Shown here piece by piece: positions 48,290 to 57,257 of a stretch of DNA of 64,000 bases. Position numbers and translations under genes: made by a program. The first letter of the stretch is position 1. Each line of letters starts with the position of its first letter. The stretch covers positions 50,090 through 114,089 of the forward strand of contig CAMMIW010000005.1 of assembly GCA_946497035.1 (NCBI GenBank), in the 5' to 3' direction. The stretch is from an uncultured Eubacteriaceae bacterium. Lineage in GTDB: Bacteria; Bacillota; Clostridia; Lachnospirales; CAG-274. The notes below the pieces were generated by a model. The model did not search any database. It was not told where the DNA came from and saw only the letters and a list, made by a program, of their open reading frames with translations.

Positions 48290-48352
48290 TTGATTTATAA
48301 AAAAATATATTATATAATGTTAATTGAAAAGTATATTAATTTAATATACTTT
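48290..48352 (+). promoter_or_regulatory. pfl operon promoter with 25-bp palindrome at the start site
   Basis: TTGATT (48290-48295), 17-bp spacer, TATAAT (48313-48318). Transcription should start near 48325. A perfect palindrome, arms AAAGTATATTAA (48328-48339) and TTAATATACTTT (48341-48352), lies immediately downstream, a repressor-operator position. It is not a match to Rex or FNR sites. Confidence 0.6.
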
Positions 48353-48409
48353 AAAATAAAATTTTTACTAAACAAATTTTAAATATTGTTATTTAGGGGT
48401 GAATGATTA

Positions 48410-50455
48410 ATGAACACTGAATGGAAAGATTTTGTCGGTGGTAGTTGGCAAAAAGAAGTTAACGTTAGAGACTTTATCCAAAAAAACTACACACCATATG
48501 AAGGTGATGATAGTTTCTTAGCAGGTCCTACTAAAAATACTAGTGAGCTTTGGGCTCAAGTTATGGAGCTTACAAAACAAGAAAGAGAAGCTGGTGGCGT
48601 TTTAGATATGGATACTAAAGTTGTATCTACAATCACTTCTCACGGTGCTGGTTATTTAGATAAAGATAAAGAAACTATTGTTGGTTTCCAAACAGAAAAA
48701 CCTTTTAAACGTTCTTTACAACCTTATGGTGGTATAAGAATGGCAGAAAGCTCTTGTGAAGCATATGGATATAAAGTAGATCCTGAGATTAGCGAGTTTT
48801 TTACTACTCATAGAAAAACTCATAATGCTGGTGTTTTTGATGCTTACACAGACGAAATGAAAGCTTGTCGTTCAAGCAAAATTATTACTGGTCTTCCAGA
48901 TGCTTATGGCCGTGGCCGTATTATTGGCGATTATAGAAGAGTTGCTTTATACGGTGTAGACAGGCTTATAGAAGATAAACAAGAGCAAAAACGTTCTACA
49001 GGCGAAATAATGACTCCAGATATTATTCGCGATAGAGAAGAATTATCTGAACAAATTAGAGCTCTTGGTGAGCTTAAAAAATTAGGCGAAATATATGGTT
49101 TTGATATTTCAAGGCCTGCTAATGATGTTAAAGAAGCTATTCAATGGATGTATCTTGGATATTTAGCCGCTATTAAAGAACAAAATGGTGCTGCTATGTC
49201 TCTTGGCCGTACATCTACATTTATTGATATATATGCAGAAAGAGATTTAAAATCTGGTAAATATACTGAAGAGCAAATTCAAGAATTTGTTGATCATTTT
49301 ATTATGAAACTAAGACTTGTTAAATTTGCACGTACTCCAGAATATAACCAATTATTCTCAGGCGATCCTACTTGGGTAACAGAATCTATAGCAGGTGTTG
49401 GCTTAGATGGTAGACCTCTTGTTACAAAAATGTCTTTTAGATATTTACACACACTTAACAACTTAGGTACTGCTCCAGAGCCTAACTTAACTGTTTTATG
49501 GTCTGTAAGATTACCTGAAGGCTTTAAAAGATTTTGTGCAAAAACTTCTATCACATCATCTTCTATCCAATATGAAAATGATGATCTTATGAGAGTTACT
49601 CACGGTGATGACTATGCTATCGCTTGTTGTGTATCTTCTATGAGAGTTGGTAAAGAAATGCAATTTTTTGGTGCTCGTGCTAACCTTGCTAAATGTTTAC
49701 TTTATGCTATTAATGGTGGTGTTGACGAAGTTAAGAAAAAACAAATTGGCCCTAAATTTAGGCCTATTACAGACGATATATTAACATATGACGAAGTTAT
49801 GCCAAGATATAAAGATATGATGAAATGGTTAGCTGGTGTTTATGTAAACACATTAAATGTTATCCATTATATGCACGATAAATATTGTTATGAAAGAATG
49901 CAAATGGCTTTACACGACAGACACGTTACTCGTTGGTTTGCAACTGGTATTGCTGGTTTATCTGTTGTGGCAGACTCTTTATCTGCTATCAAATATGCTA
50001 AAGTTAAAGCTATTAGAGATGAGAACGGTATTGCCGTAGATTATGAGGTTGAAGGAGATTTCCCTAAATATGGTAATAATGATGATAGAGTAGATAGTAT
50101 TGCTGTTGAGCTTGTACACACATTTATGGAATATGTAAGAATGAACCAAACTTATAGAAATGGTATCCCTACTACTTCTATTTTAACTATTACATCTAAC
50201 GTTGTTTATGGTAAAGCTACAGGTTCTACACCTTGCGGTAGAAAAGCAGGAGAACCTTTTGCACCTGGTGCTAACCCAATGCACGGCCGTGATAATAATG
50301 GTGCAGTTGCAAGTTTAGCTTCTGTTGCAAAATTACCATTTATGGACGCTCAAGACGGTATATCTAATACATTCTCTATTATACCTGGTGCTCTTGGTAA
50401 AGAAGATCAAGTATTTGTAGGAGATTTAGAATTAGAATTAGATCTTGACAACTAA
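48410..50455 (+). CDS. pflB: Pyruvate formate-lyase catalytic core lacking the glycyl-radical domain
   Basis: A 681-residue protein matching the body of pyruvate formate-lyase, which turns pyruvate and CoA into acetyl-CoA and formate. The paired catalytic cysteines are Cys406 and Cys407 (AIACCVSSM), equivalent to Cys418-Cys419 of the E. coli enzyme. The sequence follows the family to [14 protein letters not shown], then ends in an acidic tail ([11 protein letters not shown]) where E. coli PFL continues for about 80 more residues containing the radical glycine. That missing part is encoded separately downstream. ATG 48410 follows AGGGGTG. Codon use is smoother and less AT-rich than in neighbours, as expected for an abundant enzyme. 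Confidence 0.92.
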   Translation: MNTEWKDFVGGSWQKEVNVRDFIQKNYTPYEGDDSFLAGPTKNTSELWAQVMELTKQEREAGGVLDMDTKVVSTITSHGAGYLDKDKETIVGFQTEKPFKRSLQPYGGIRMAESSCEAYGYKVDPEISEFFTTHRKTHNAGVFDAYTDEMKACRSSKIITGLPDAYGRGRIIGDYRRVALYGVDRLIEDKQEQKRSTGEIMTPDIIRDREELSEQIRALGELKKLGEIYGFDISRPANDVKEAIQWMYLGYLAAIKEQNGAAMSLGRTSTFIDIYAERDLKSGKYTEEQIQEFVDHFIMKLRLVKFARTPEYNQLFSGDPTWVTESIAGVGLDGRPLVTKMSFRYLHTLNNLGTAPEPNLTVLWSVRLPEGFKRFCAKTSITSSSIQYENDDLMRVTHGDDYAIACCVSSMRVGKEMQFFGARANLAKCLLYAINGGVDEVKKKQIGPKFRPITDDILTYDEVMPRYKDMMKWLAGVYVNTLNVIHYMHDKYCYERMQMALHDRHVTRWFATGIAGLSVVADSLSAIKYAKVKAIRDENGIAVDYEVEGDFPKYGNNDDRVDSIAVELVHTFMEYVRMNQTYRNGIPTTSILTITSNVVYGKATGSTPCGRKAGEPFAPGANPMHGRDNNGAVASLASVAKLPFMDAQDGISNTFSIIPGALGKEDQVFVGDLELELDLDN

Positions 50456-50477
50456 TAATTAACCTAAAGGTGATATT

Positions 50478-50684
50478 ATGGACAATAATAAAACAATTGA
50501 TGATATAATCGCTATGCTTGATGGTTTTACTAGCAAAAATGGTGGCCATATGAATATACAAGTAAATAGTGAAAATATTGATGATAAAAAAATTGATATA
50601 GCCAATAGTTTAGATTGTTCTAATGGGGATATGGCTTGTAAAGTTCCTACCCTTTTTGAAGGTATAGAAGATAACAATATATAA
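50478..50684 (+). CDS. 68-residue half glycyl-radical-domain look-alike
   Basis: Its first ~30 residues, IDDIIAMLDGFTSKNGGHMNIQVN, parallel [23 protein letters not shown] of the radical subunit. The remainder (IDIANSLDCSNGDMACKVP...) has no similarity, lacks the RVSGY glycine loop, and has two cysteines. The ATG at 50478 has AAAGGTGAT upstream and lies 22 nt after the pflB core. It looks like an ancient truncated duplicate, possibly a plug, chaperone or regulator. The operon context makes translation likely; the function is unknown. Confidence 0.65.
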   Translation: MDNNKTIDDIIAMLDGFTSKNGGHMNIQVNSENIDDKKIDIANSLDCSNGDMACKVPTLFEGIEDNNI

Positions 50685-50788
50685 ACCTATATCTTATAGG
50701 CTATACCATTATATTTTAATTTTGTTAGCTAATAAAATTTATATATAGCTAAAATAAAAATTTATTTATAAATTAGGAGGATTATAAT
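50685..50788 (+). other. Leader between the look-alike and the radical subunit
   Basis: It holds a small hairpin (CCTATA-TCT-TATAGG, 50686-50700), a second inverted repeat (TTAGCTA at 50725-50731, TAGCTAA at 50746-50752), and the strong AGGAGG ribosome site. It may set a higher expression level for the radical subunit. Confidence 0.4.
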
Positions 50789-51034
50789 ATGTCAAATGTA
50801 AATAATCAACAAGTAGATAACTTAGTAGCAATGTTAGATGGATATGCTGAGCATGGTGGCCATCATCTTAATGTAAATGTTTTTACTAAAGAAACTTTAT
50901 TAGATGCTCAAGCTCACCCTGAAAAATATCCACAGTTAACAATTCGTGTTTCTGGTTATGCAGTAAACTTTAACAAGCTTACTAAAGAACAACAAGATGA
51001 CGTAATTAACAGAACGTTCCATAAAGCAATGTAA
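50789..51034 (+). CDS. Stand-alone glycyl-radical subunit of pyruvate formate-lyase
   Basis: An 81-residue protein covering the C-terminal domain of PFL. It carries [39 protein letters not shown] and the family ending [14 protein letters not shown]. Gly56 in RVSGYAV is the radical site (Gly734 in E. coli PFL). In E. coli the GrcA/YfiD protein is a comparable 'spare' domain that rescues a full-length enzyme. Here the catalytic protein has no such domain, so this subunit should be obligatory. AGGAGG gives strong translation. Its stop is 2 nt before the activase ATG. Confidence 0.88.
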   Translation: MSNVNNQQVDNLVAMLDGYAEHGGHHLNVNVFTKETLLDAQAHPEKYPQLTIRVSGYAVNFNKLTKEQQDDVINRTFHKAM

Positions 51035-51036
51035 TT

Positions 51037-51795
51037 ATGGAAGGCTATATTCACTCTACAGAAAGCTTTGGCACGGTAGATGGGCCTGGTGTTAGATTTG
51101 TTGTTTTTACACAAGGTTGCCCGCTACGTTGCTTGTATTGCCATAACCCTGATACTTGGCAAATTAATACAGGTACAAAAATGACTGCAGATGAAATATT
51201 AGCTAAATATGATTTAACAAAAGGTTACTATAAAGATGGAGGGCTTACCGTTACTGGCGGTGAGCCTCTTCTACAAATAGATTTTGTAACAGAACTTTTT
51301 GAAAAAGCTAAAAATAAAAATATTCATACTTGTTTAGATACATCTGGTATTATTTTTGACAAAGCTAATGAAAAAATAATAGAAAAAATTGATAAGCTTT
51401 TATCTTTTACTGATTTAATTCTTCTAGATTTAAAACATATAGATAATGAACAACATAAAAAACTATGTGCTGTTTCTAATACAAATATTTTAGATTTTGC
51501 TAAATATTTAAGCGACAAAAATCAGCCTATATGGGTTAGACATGTTGTTGTAGACGGCTATACATTTAACGAAAAATATTTATATAATTTAGGCCTTTTT
51601 ATAGGAGAGCTAAAAAATGTTAAGGCTTTAGATGTTTTACCTTATCACGAAATGGGCGAAGTAAAATATAAAAATCTTAATATAGAATATCCTTTAAAAA
51701 ATATGCCTGCTCTAAAAAAAGAAGATGCTATTAAAGCTAGAGAAATTATATTAAAAGGTATAAAAGATAAAAGAAGAGAGCTTAAAAATGCATAA
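51037..51795 (+). CDS. pflA: Pyruvate formate-lyase activating enzyme
   Basis: A 252-residue radical SAM enzyme that abstracts H from the glycine of PFL to make the active radical. The iron-sulfur motif C-x3-C-x2-C is Cys28, Cys32 and Cys35 (GCPLRCLYCHNPDTW). The SAM segment TVTGGEPLLQ is near residue 68. The ATG is 2 nt after the stop of the radical subunit, and no ribosome site is visible, so translation depends on the subunit. The transcript ends in a hairpin right after. Confidence 0.94.
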   Translation: MEGYIHSTESFGTVDGPGVRFVVFTQGCPLRCLYCHNPDTWQINTGTKMTADEILAKYDLTKGYYKDGGLTVTGGEPLLQIDFVTELFEKAKNKNIHTCLDTSGIIFDKANEKIIEKIDKLLSFTDLILLDLKHIDNEQHKKLCAVSNTNILDFAKYLSDKNQPIWVRHVVVDGYTFNEKYLYNLGLFIGELKNVKALDVLPYHEMGEVKYKNLNIEYPLKNMPALKKEDAIKAREIILKGIKDKRRELKNA

Positions 51796-51829
51796 ATAGG
51801 TTGTAGATTTTATCTACACCTATTTTTTT
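51794..51829 (+). terminator. Terminator of the pfl operon (GTAGAT-TTT-ATCTAC hairpin)
   Basis: Stem AATAGG(T)TGTAGAT / ATCTACACCTATT, loop TTT, one bulge, then a T run. It belongs to the repeated hairpin family. Confidence 0.8.
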
Positions 51830-51954
51830 AATTATTGTGGATTAATATATTTAAGTCTGCCCCTTTTGATAACATTATAATTTTATAAATCTATATAAAC
51901 TTATTACAATATTTCTTATAAACCCTTTTTTATCATTAAGTTTTAATATATAAA

Positions 51955-52000
51955 TAAAAAAGGAGAGATTAAAAAATTTATATAATCTCTCCTTTTCTTT
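51955..52000 (-). terminator. Terminator of the lipoprotein gene
   Basis: Stem AAAAAGGAGAGATTA / TAATCTCTCCTTTT with an 11-nt loop and T-rich tail on the minus strand. The rest of 51830-52092 shows nothing else. Confidence 0.75.
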
Positions 52001-52092
52001 ATTTTGTAAAATAAATTTATACAAAAATCTAATATTTTTTTATACATATGTTTTAATATATTGAATTATATTTAATTCATTTAAAATAATTT

Positions 52093-52512
52093 TTAATTTG
52101 TTATAACATCTTTTACATCATTTTTTATATTATTATACATATTTTTTTCTGCATTATAAATTTTATTAACATCAGATTTTATTTTTTGGCCAGTTGATTT
52201 ATTTTCGTTCCCTTTTATATTTTCTGCACCTTTCATACCATCTCCAAATCTTTGGTTAGAATAGTTTTCTGTTTTTCTATATCCATTATTATAGTTTTTA
52301 TCATAGGTATAAGAATCTAAATTATAATCTTGTGCGTTATATCTATAGCCATCAAAAACACCGTTTATATTGTTAGATATAGCTGAATCTGTTGTAGATT
52401 CTATCATTTCTGTCGTACCTGTTGTATCTTGCTCTGTGTTATTATTTCCACAGCCTGTTATAGATAAACCAATTAAAGATAATGTAATAGGCAATAATTT
52501 ATTATATTTCAT
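52093..52512 (-). CDS. Small lipoprotein
   Basis: A 139-residue exported protein with lipobox ITGC (Cys21 the anchor residue). The mature part is low-complexity, rich in Asn, Asp, Tyr and Lys, with no recognised domain. ATG follows a GGAGG. It is monocistronic and of unknown function. Confidence 0.75.
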   Translation of the reverse strand: MKYNKLLPITLSLIGLSITGCGNNNTEQDTTGTTEMIESTTDSAISNNINGVFDGYRYNAQDYNLDSYTYDKNYNNGYRKTENYSNQRFGDGMKGAENIKGNENKSTGQKIKSDVNKIYNAEKNMYNNIKNDVKDVITN

Positions 52513-52624
52513 AATAATACCTCCTAAAAATAAATATTATTTAATTTTATTTTTTGTATTACGATATTATTTTTTACACTTATTAAATAATAATACTGAA
52601 AGATAAAGTATAAAAGTCTAAATA

Positions 52625-52653
52625 TTGACAAAAAATAATACTTATTATATAAT
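52625..52653 (+). promoter_or_regulatory. Consensus sigma-A promoter of the DUF454 gene
   Basis: TTGACA (52625-52630), 17-bp spacer, TATAAT (52648-52653), an exact consensus, 33 nt before the GTG start. Confidence 0.8.
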
Positions 52654-52685
52654 GTTTAGTAAAAAAGTAGGAAAAGGTGATTTTT

Positions 52686-53042
52686 GTGAAATATTTATAT
52701 TTATGCTTGGCTTTTATATTTTTAATTATAGGTTGTACAGGTGTTGTTTTACCTATTTTACCAACAACACCATTTTTATTATTATCTTCTATATGCTTTG
52801 CTAAAGGATCTGATAAATTTTATAATTGGTTTATTAATACAAATTTATATAAAAATAATTTAAAAGATTTTGTTGATCATAAAGAAATGAAAGCAAAAAC
52901 AAAAATATATTTAATGGCGTTATCTTCTGCTATGATAATTATATCTATATTTATAGTAGACATTATATATTTAAAATTAATGTTATTTTTTATAGATATG
53001 TTTAAGTATTATTATTTTGTTTTTAAAGTAAAAACTATATAA
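52686..53042 (+). CDS. YbaN-like (DUF454) membrane protein
   Basis: A 118-residue protein with about three membrane helices and the DUF454 pattern LIIGCTGVVLPILPTTPFLLLSSICFAKGS followed by FYNWFINTNLYKNNLKDF. GTG 52686 is used because AAAGGTGA is just upstream; an in-frame GTG 9 nt earlier lies within that site. Its function is unknown. Confidence 0.75.
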   Translation: MKYLYLCLAFIFLIIGCTGVVLPILPTTPFLLLSSICFAKGSDKFYNWFINTNLYKNNLKDFVDHKEMKAKTKIYLMALSSAMIIISIFIVDIIYLKLMLFFIDMFKYYYFVFKVKTI

Positions 53043-53062
53043 TATATCTAAATATCCATATA

Positions 53063-53091
53063 TTGACAACTATATTACATAGTGATATTAT
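53063..53091 (+). promoter_or_regulatory. Promoter of the NahK-like kinase gene
   Basis: TTGACA (53063-53068), 17-bp spacer, TATTAT (53086-53091) preceded by TGA (extended -10). A CAACTAT/ATAGTTG inverted pair brackets it (about 53068 and 53096). Confidence 0.6.
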
Positions 53092-53191
53092 ATACAATAG
53101 TTGACGATTTAATTTATTGTTATTAAAATAAATTTAAATCATATATTATAAAAAAGTGTAGTTACATTTTATTATAACTATGGAGGTTAAT

Positions 53192-54295
53192 ATGGATATA
53201 AAAAAACAAATAGAATTAGCTATACAAAATTTTAATTTTGAAGGTAATATAATAAAAAGTGAGCCTTTAAACAAAGGCCATATTAATGACACTTTTTATA
53301 TTGAATGCAAATTAGAAAATAACATAAAAAAATATATTTTACAAAAAATAAACACAAATATTTTTAAAGATGTAGATAAATTAATGGAAAATATTGTTAA
53401 TATAACAAATTATCTTAAAAATATAGTTATAAAAAATGGTGGCAATCCAGAAAGAGAAACTTTAAACGTTATACAAACAAAAGACAACAAAAACTATTAT
53501 AGAGCAAATGACGGTGGCTGTTGGAGAGCATATAAATTTATAGAAGATGCTACAACATATGACTTAGTAGAAAGCCCACAAGATTTTTATGAAAGTGCTG
53601 TTGCTTTTGGCAACTTTCAGCTGCTTTTATCTAATTTCCCTGCCCATACGTTATATGAGATTATCCCTAATTTTCATAACACAGTAGATAGGCTTAATAA
53701 ACTAAAAGATGCTATAAAAAATGATATAGCAGACAGAGTTAAATATGTACAAAAAGAAATAGATTTTTTATTAGAAAGAGAAAAAGATTGTCATATCATA
53801 TGTGATTTATTGGACAAAAAAGAGCTACCATTAAGAGTTACACATAACGATACTAAGCTTAATAACATACTTATAGATAATAAAACTAAAAAGGCAATAT
53901 GTATTATAGACTTAGATACGGTTATGCCTGGCACCGTTTTAAATGATTTTGGTGATTCTATAAGATTTGGTGCTAGCACAGCTTTAGAAGATGAGCAAGA
54001 TTTATCTAAAGTAGAATGTAGTATGGAGCTTTTTGAAGCATATACTAAAGGTTTTATAGAAGGCACAAAAAATAGCCTTACAGATAGAGAAAAAGAAATG
54101 TTCCCTATAGGTGCTAAAATTATAACTTTAGAATGTGGCATTAGGTTTTTAACAGACTATCTACAAGGTGATACTTATTTTAAAATACATAGAGAGCATC
54201 ACAACCTAGATAGAGCTAAAACCCAATTTAAACTTGTTTTAGATATGGAAAACAAATGGCAACAGATGAAGGATATAGTTAAAAAATATAGCTAA
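53192..54295 (+). CDS. NahK-like aminoglycoside-phosphotransferase-fold kinase
   Basis: A 367-residue small-molecule kinase. The catalytic loop is His218-Asn219-Asp220 (VTHNDTKLNNILID), and the metal Asp is in CIIDLDTVMPG. It closely fits the N-acetylhexosamine 1-kinase group by this VxHNDTKxNN/IDxDTVMPG pattern and length. Such a kinase would phosphorylate GlcNAc or GalNAc at C1. ATG 53192 is preceded by GGAGG; an upstream ATG is too close. The alpha-mannosidase gene follows, separated by a terminator and promoter. Confidence 0.78.
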   Translation: MDIKKQIELAIQNFNFEGNIIKSEPLNKGHINDTFYIECKLENNIKKYILQKINTNIFKDVDKLMENIVNITNYLKNIVIKNGGNPERETLNVIQTKDNKNYYRANDGGCWRAYKFIEDATTYDLVESPQDFYESAVAFGNFQLLLSNFPAHTLYEIIPNFHNTVDRLNKLKDAIKNDIADRVKYVQKEIDFLLEREKDCHIICDLLDKKELPLRVTHNDTKLNNILIDNKTKKAICIIDLDTVMPGTVLNDFGDSIRFGASTALEDEQDLSKVECSMELFEAYTKGFIEGTKNSLTDREKEMFPIGAKIITLECGIRFLTDYLQGDTYFKIHREHHNLDRAKTQFKLVLDMENKWQQMKDIVKKYS

Positions 54296-54311
54296 TAAAA
54301 ATTAAAATTTT

Positions 54312-54360
54312 AACTAAAAAACTTATTTATTTTTGCTAAAATAAATAAGTTTTTTAGTTT
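54312..54360 (+). terminator. Terminator after the kinase gene
   Basis: Stem AACTAAAAAACTTATTTAT with a matching 3' arm and a 10-nt loop, then TTTTTTAGTTT. It borders directly on the -35 of the next promoter. Confidence 0.8.
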
Positions 54361-54387
54361 GACATAGTTATAATATTTATATATAAT
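54359..54387 (+). promoter_or_regulatory. Consensus promoter of the alpha-mannosidase gene
   Basis: TTGACA (54359-54364), 17-bp spacer, TATAAT (54382-54387), 68 nt before the ATG. Confidence 0.75.
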
Positions 54388-54454
54388 ATATTTTAAAGGT
54401 AGAATTAATCTATTTTTTATAACTAAATTATAATGTAAAATAGGAGGTAAAACT

Positions 54455-57148
54455 ATGAAAAAAGCACATATTATTTCTCATAGCCATTGGGATAGAGAAT
54501 GGTATTTACCATACGAAAAACATCATATGCTACTTATAGAGTTTTTTGATACTTTAATAGAAACTTTAGAAAATGATAAAGATTATAAAAGTTTTCATTT
54601 AGACGGGCAAACTTTATTAATAGAAGATTATTTACAAGTTAGGCCAGAAAATAAAGATAGACTAAAAAAATTAATAGAGCAAAAAAGAATACACGTTGGC
54701 CCTTGGTTTATTTTACAAGATGAGTTTTTAACAAGTAGTGAGGCAAACGTTAGAAACTTACAAATAGGCCACCAATTAGCTAGAGAATATGGTGAAGTAT
54801 GTAAAGTTGGTTATTTTCCAGATTCTTTTGGCAATATGGGGCAAGCTCCTCAAATGTTAAAAAAAGCAGGTATTGACACTGCCGTTTTTGGTAGAGGTGT
54901 TAAACCAACAGGCTTTAACAACCAAGTTAGCGAAAGTGATACTTATGAATCTCCTTATTCTGAAATGTATTGGAACTCTGAAGATGGCTCATCTGTTTTA
55001 GGTATACTTTTTGCAAACTGGTATAGTAATGGCATACATATTCCAACAGATGAAGAAGAAGCTAAGCAATATTGGACTAAAAAATTAGATGATGCATCTA
55101 AATATGCAAGCACTTCTCATTTATTATTTATGAATGGTTGTGATCATCAACCTGTTCAGACAGATTTATCTAAAGCAATAGAAACAGCTAAAAAAGTTTA
55201 TCCAGATGTAGAATTTATACATTCTAACTTCGAAGATTATATTAAAGCTTTAAAAACAGAACTAAAAGACGATATGACAACTATTACAGGTGAGCTTAGA
55301 AGCCAACAAACAGATGGTTGGTATACCCTTGCTAATACAGCATCTTCTCGTATTTATATAAAACAATTAAACGCTAAATGTCAAATGTTATTTGAAAAGA
55401 TAGCAGAGCCTTTAGCTACTATGGCTTTTGTTAATGGTAAAGAATATCCACATCATTTGTTTAAATATGGTTGGAAACTTTTAATGGAAAATCACCCTCA
55501 CGATAGTATCTGCGGTTGTAGCGTAGATGATGTTCATAGAGAGATGGTTACAAGATTCGAAAAAGCAGAAAATGTAGCTAAACATATAATAGATGAAAGC
55601 CTTGCTTATTTAAAATCTAAAATTAACACTAAAATTTTTGAAAATATTAGCAAAGATGCTATACCTTTTATTGTTACTAATACAAGCGCTGATAATCGCT
55701 CTGGTGTTGTAGAGATAGATGTTGAAGTATTTAAAAAATATTTTAAAGAAGGCATAGTAGCAGGTATTGTTAAAGAACTAAACGAAATGACTTTACCTAC
55801 ATATAAAGTAGTTGATGCTAATGGTCAAGAAGTAAATGCTAAAGTAGAAGTTATACCTAACTATTTTAATTATAATTTACCTAAAGATAAATTTAGAGAC
55901 CCTTACATAGCTAAAAGAGTTAAAGTTACTTTAGAAGTTGTAAATATAAAATCTTTTAGCTTTGAAAGTTTTGCTCTTATACCTAACCAATTAAATAAAC
56001 CTAACAATGAATATATGGTTAAAGATAATAATAAAATAGATACGCCTTTCTACGAAATAAACTTTAATAGAGATGGTAGCTTTAACCTTTTAGATAAAGC
56101 TAATAACAAATGTTGGGATAATCTTGGTATATTTGAAGATTGTGGCGATATAGGTAACGAATATATTTATTTTATGCCTGTTGGAGAAAAACCTATAACA
56201 ACAAAAGGTATTGATGCTAAAATAGAAATAATAGAAAATGAGCCTTATAGAGCTATTGTTTCTGTTACACATACAATGAAAATACCTAAAAAAGCTAACG
56301 AAACTTTAGATAAAGAAATACAAGATCTTGTAGAATTTAAAAATAGAAAAGCTCAAAGAGTAACAGATTTAATAGAGCAAGTAATAACTGTAAAATATAC
56401 TTTTGAAAAATCTAATCCTGTTATTAAGGCAGTAGCAAGCTTTAATAATGAAGCTTTAGATCATAGAATTAGAGCTTTATTTGAAACTAATTTAAACACA
56501 CCATATCATTATGCGGATAGTATTTTTGAGGTGGCAAAAAGAAATAATATACCAGATAAAGCTTGGGAAAACCCTTGTAACGCTCAACATCAACAAGCAT
56601 TTATTAACATTCATACAGATGAATGTGGCTTAACTATTGCTAATAAAGGTTTAAATGAATATGAAATATTAAGAGATGGTAAAAATACTATTGCCGTTAC
56701 TATACATAGAGGCACTAGAGAGCTTGGCGACTGGGGTGTATTTTTAACACCAGAAGCACAATGTTTAGGCAATAGACAAGTTGAATTTGCTATTATTCCA
56801 CATGGTAAAGATAAAGAAGTTTATAAATCTTATAAACTAGCTTATCAATATCAAATAGATTGGGCTTATTGTCAAGCACCTTTACAAGAAGGTACTATTA
56901 ATAGTGGCTACCAATTATTAGATACAAACCATTTGGAGGTGGCTCATTCTGCTCTTAAATTAAGCTACGATAGTAAATATATAGTTACTAGATGGTTTAA
57001 CCTTGCAACAGAAGATGCTAATCTTAATATTAATACAAATATGAATATTGTTGAATTAGATTTATTAGAAGAAAAAGAAATTAAACCTTTATATAAAAAC
57101 ATTAAGCTTGGTAAAAAAGAAATTATTACTTTAGGTTTAAAAAAATAA
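54455..57148 (+). CDS. GH38 alpha-mannosidase
   Basis: An 897-residue cytosolic glycoside hydrolase of family 38. The zinc-binding start HSHWDREW is at residues 9-16, and the catalytic nucleophile is Asp123 in YFPDSFGNMGQAPQ. Further metal histidines lie near HPHDSICGCSVDDVHREM. No signal peptide. It resembles MngB-type enzymes, but no phosphotransferase system is nearby, so intracellular trimming of mannose from imported glycans is more likely. ATG follows AGGAGG. Confidence 0.93.
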   Translation: MKKAHIISHSHWDREWYLPYEKHHMLLIEFFDTLIETLENDKDYKSFHLDGQTLLIEDYLQVRPENKDRLKKLIEQKRIHVGPWFILQDEFLTSSEANVRNLQIGHQLAREYGEVCKVGYFPDSFGNMGQAPQMLKKAGIDTAVFGRGVKPTGFNNQVSESDTYESPYSEMYWNSEDGSSVLGILFANWYSNGIHIPTDEEEAKQYWTKKLDDASKYASTSHLLFMNGCDHQPVQTDLSKAIETAKKVYPDVEFIHSNFEDYIKALKTELKDDMTTITGELRSQQTDGWYTLANTASSRIYIKQLNAKCQMLFEKIAEPLATMAFVNGKEYPHHLFKYGWKLLMENHPHDSICGCSVDDVHREMVTRFEKAENVAKHIIDESLAYLKSKINTKIFENISKDAIPFIVTNTSADNRSGVVEIDVEVFKKYFKEGIVAGIVKELNEMTLPTYKVVDANGQEVNAKVEVIPNYFNYNLPKDKFRDPYIAKRVKVTLEVVNIKSFSFESFALIPNQLNKPNNEYMVKDNNKIDTPFYEINFNRDGSFNLLDKANNKCWDNLGIFEDCGDIGNEYIYFMPVGEKPITTKGIDAKIEIIENEPYRAIVSVTHTMKIPKKANETLDKEIQDLVEFKNRKAQRVTDLIEQVITVKYTFEKSNPVIKAVASFNNEALDHRIRALFETNLNTPYHYADSIFEVAKRNNIPDKAWENPCNAQHQQAFINIHTDECGLTIANKGLNEYEILRDGKNTIAVTIHRGTRELGDWGVFLTPEAQCLGNRQVEFAIIPHGKDKEVYKSYKLAYQYQIDWAYCQAPLQEGTINSGYQLLDTNHLEVAHSALKLSYDSKYIVTRWFNLATEDANLNINTNMNIVELDLLEEKEIKPLYKNIKLGKKEIITLGLKK

Positions 57149-57154
57149 ACTATA

Positions 57155-57190
57155 AAAAAGGGAGTAAGTTTAAAAGCTACTCCCTTTATT
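57155..57190 (+). terminator. Terminator of the alpha-mannosidase gene
   Basis: Stem AAAGGGAGTA / TACTCCCTTT with an 11-nt loop, then TTT-rich sequence. Confidence 0.8.
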
Positions 57191-57257
57191 TATGTTTTAT
57201 ATATTGATAGAACAACAGTCTTGTCAAAAAATTAGATATATCTTAAACCTTTCCTTT

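Noticed and set aside
48200..48409. A Rex or FNR site in the pfl promoter
   Set aside because: Only a half-match TTGTTAA was found near 48220; no palindromic Rex or FNR consensus was seen. The palindrome at 48328-48352 differs.
50379..50677. Minus-strand frames over the end of pflB and the 68-residue gene
   Set aside because: The plus-strand reading has ribosome sites and homology to the radical subunit; the antisense frames have neither.
50400..50800. A frameshift or sequencing error as cause of the split pfl gene
   Set aside because: About 330 bp separate the core stop from the radical subunit, with two independent ribosome sites, a further gene and leader hairpins; no single indel would restore a fused reading.
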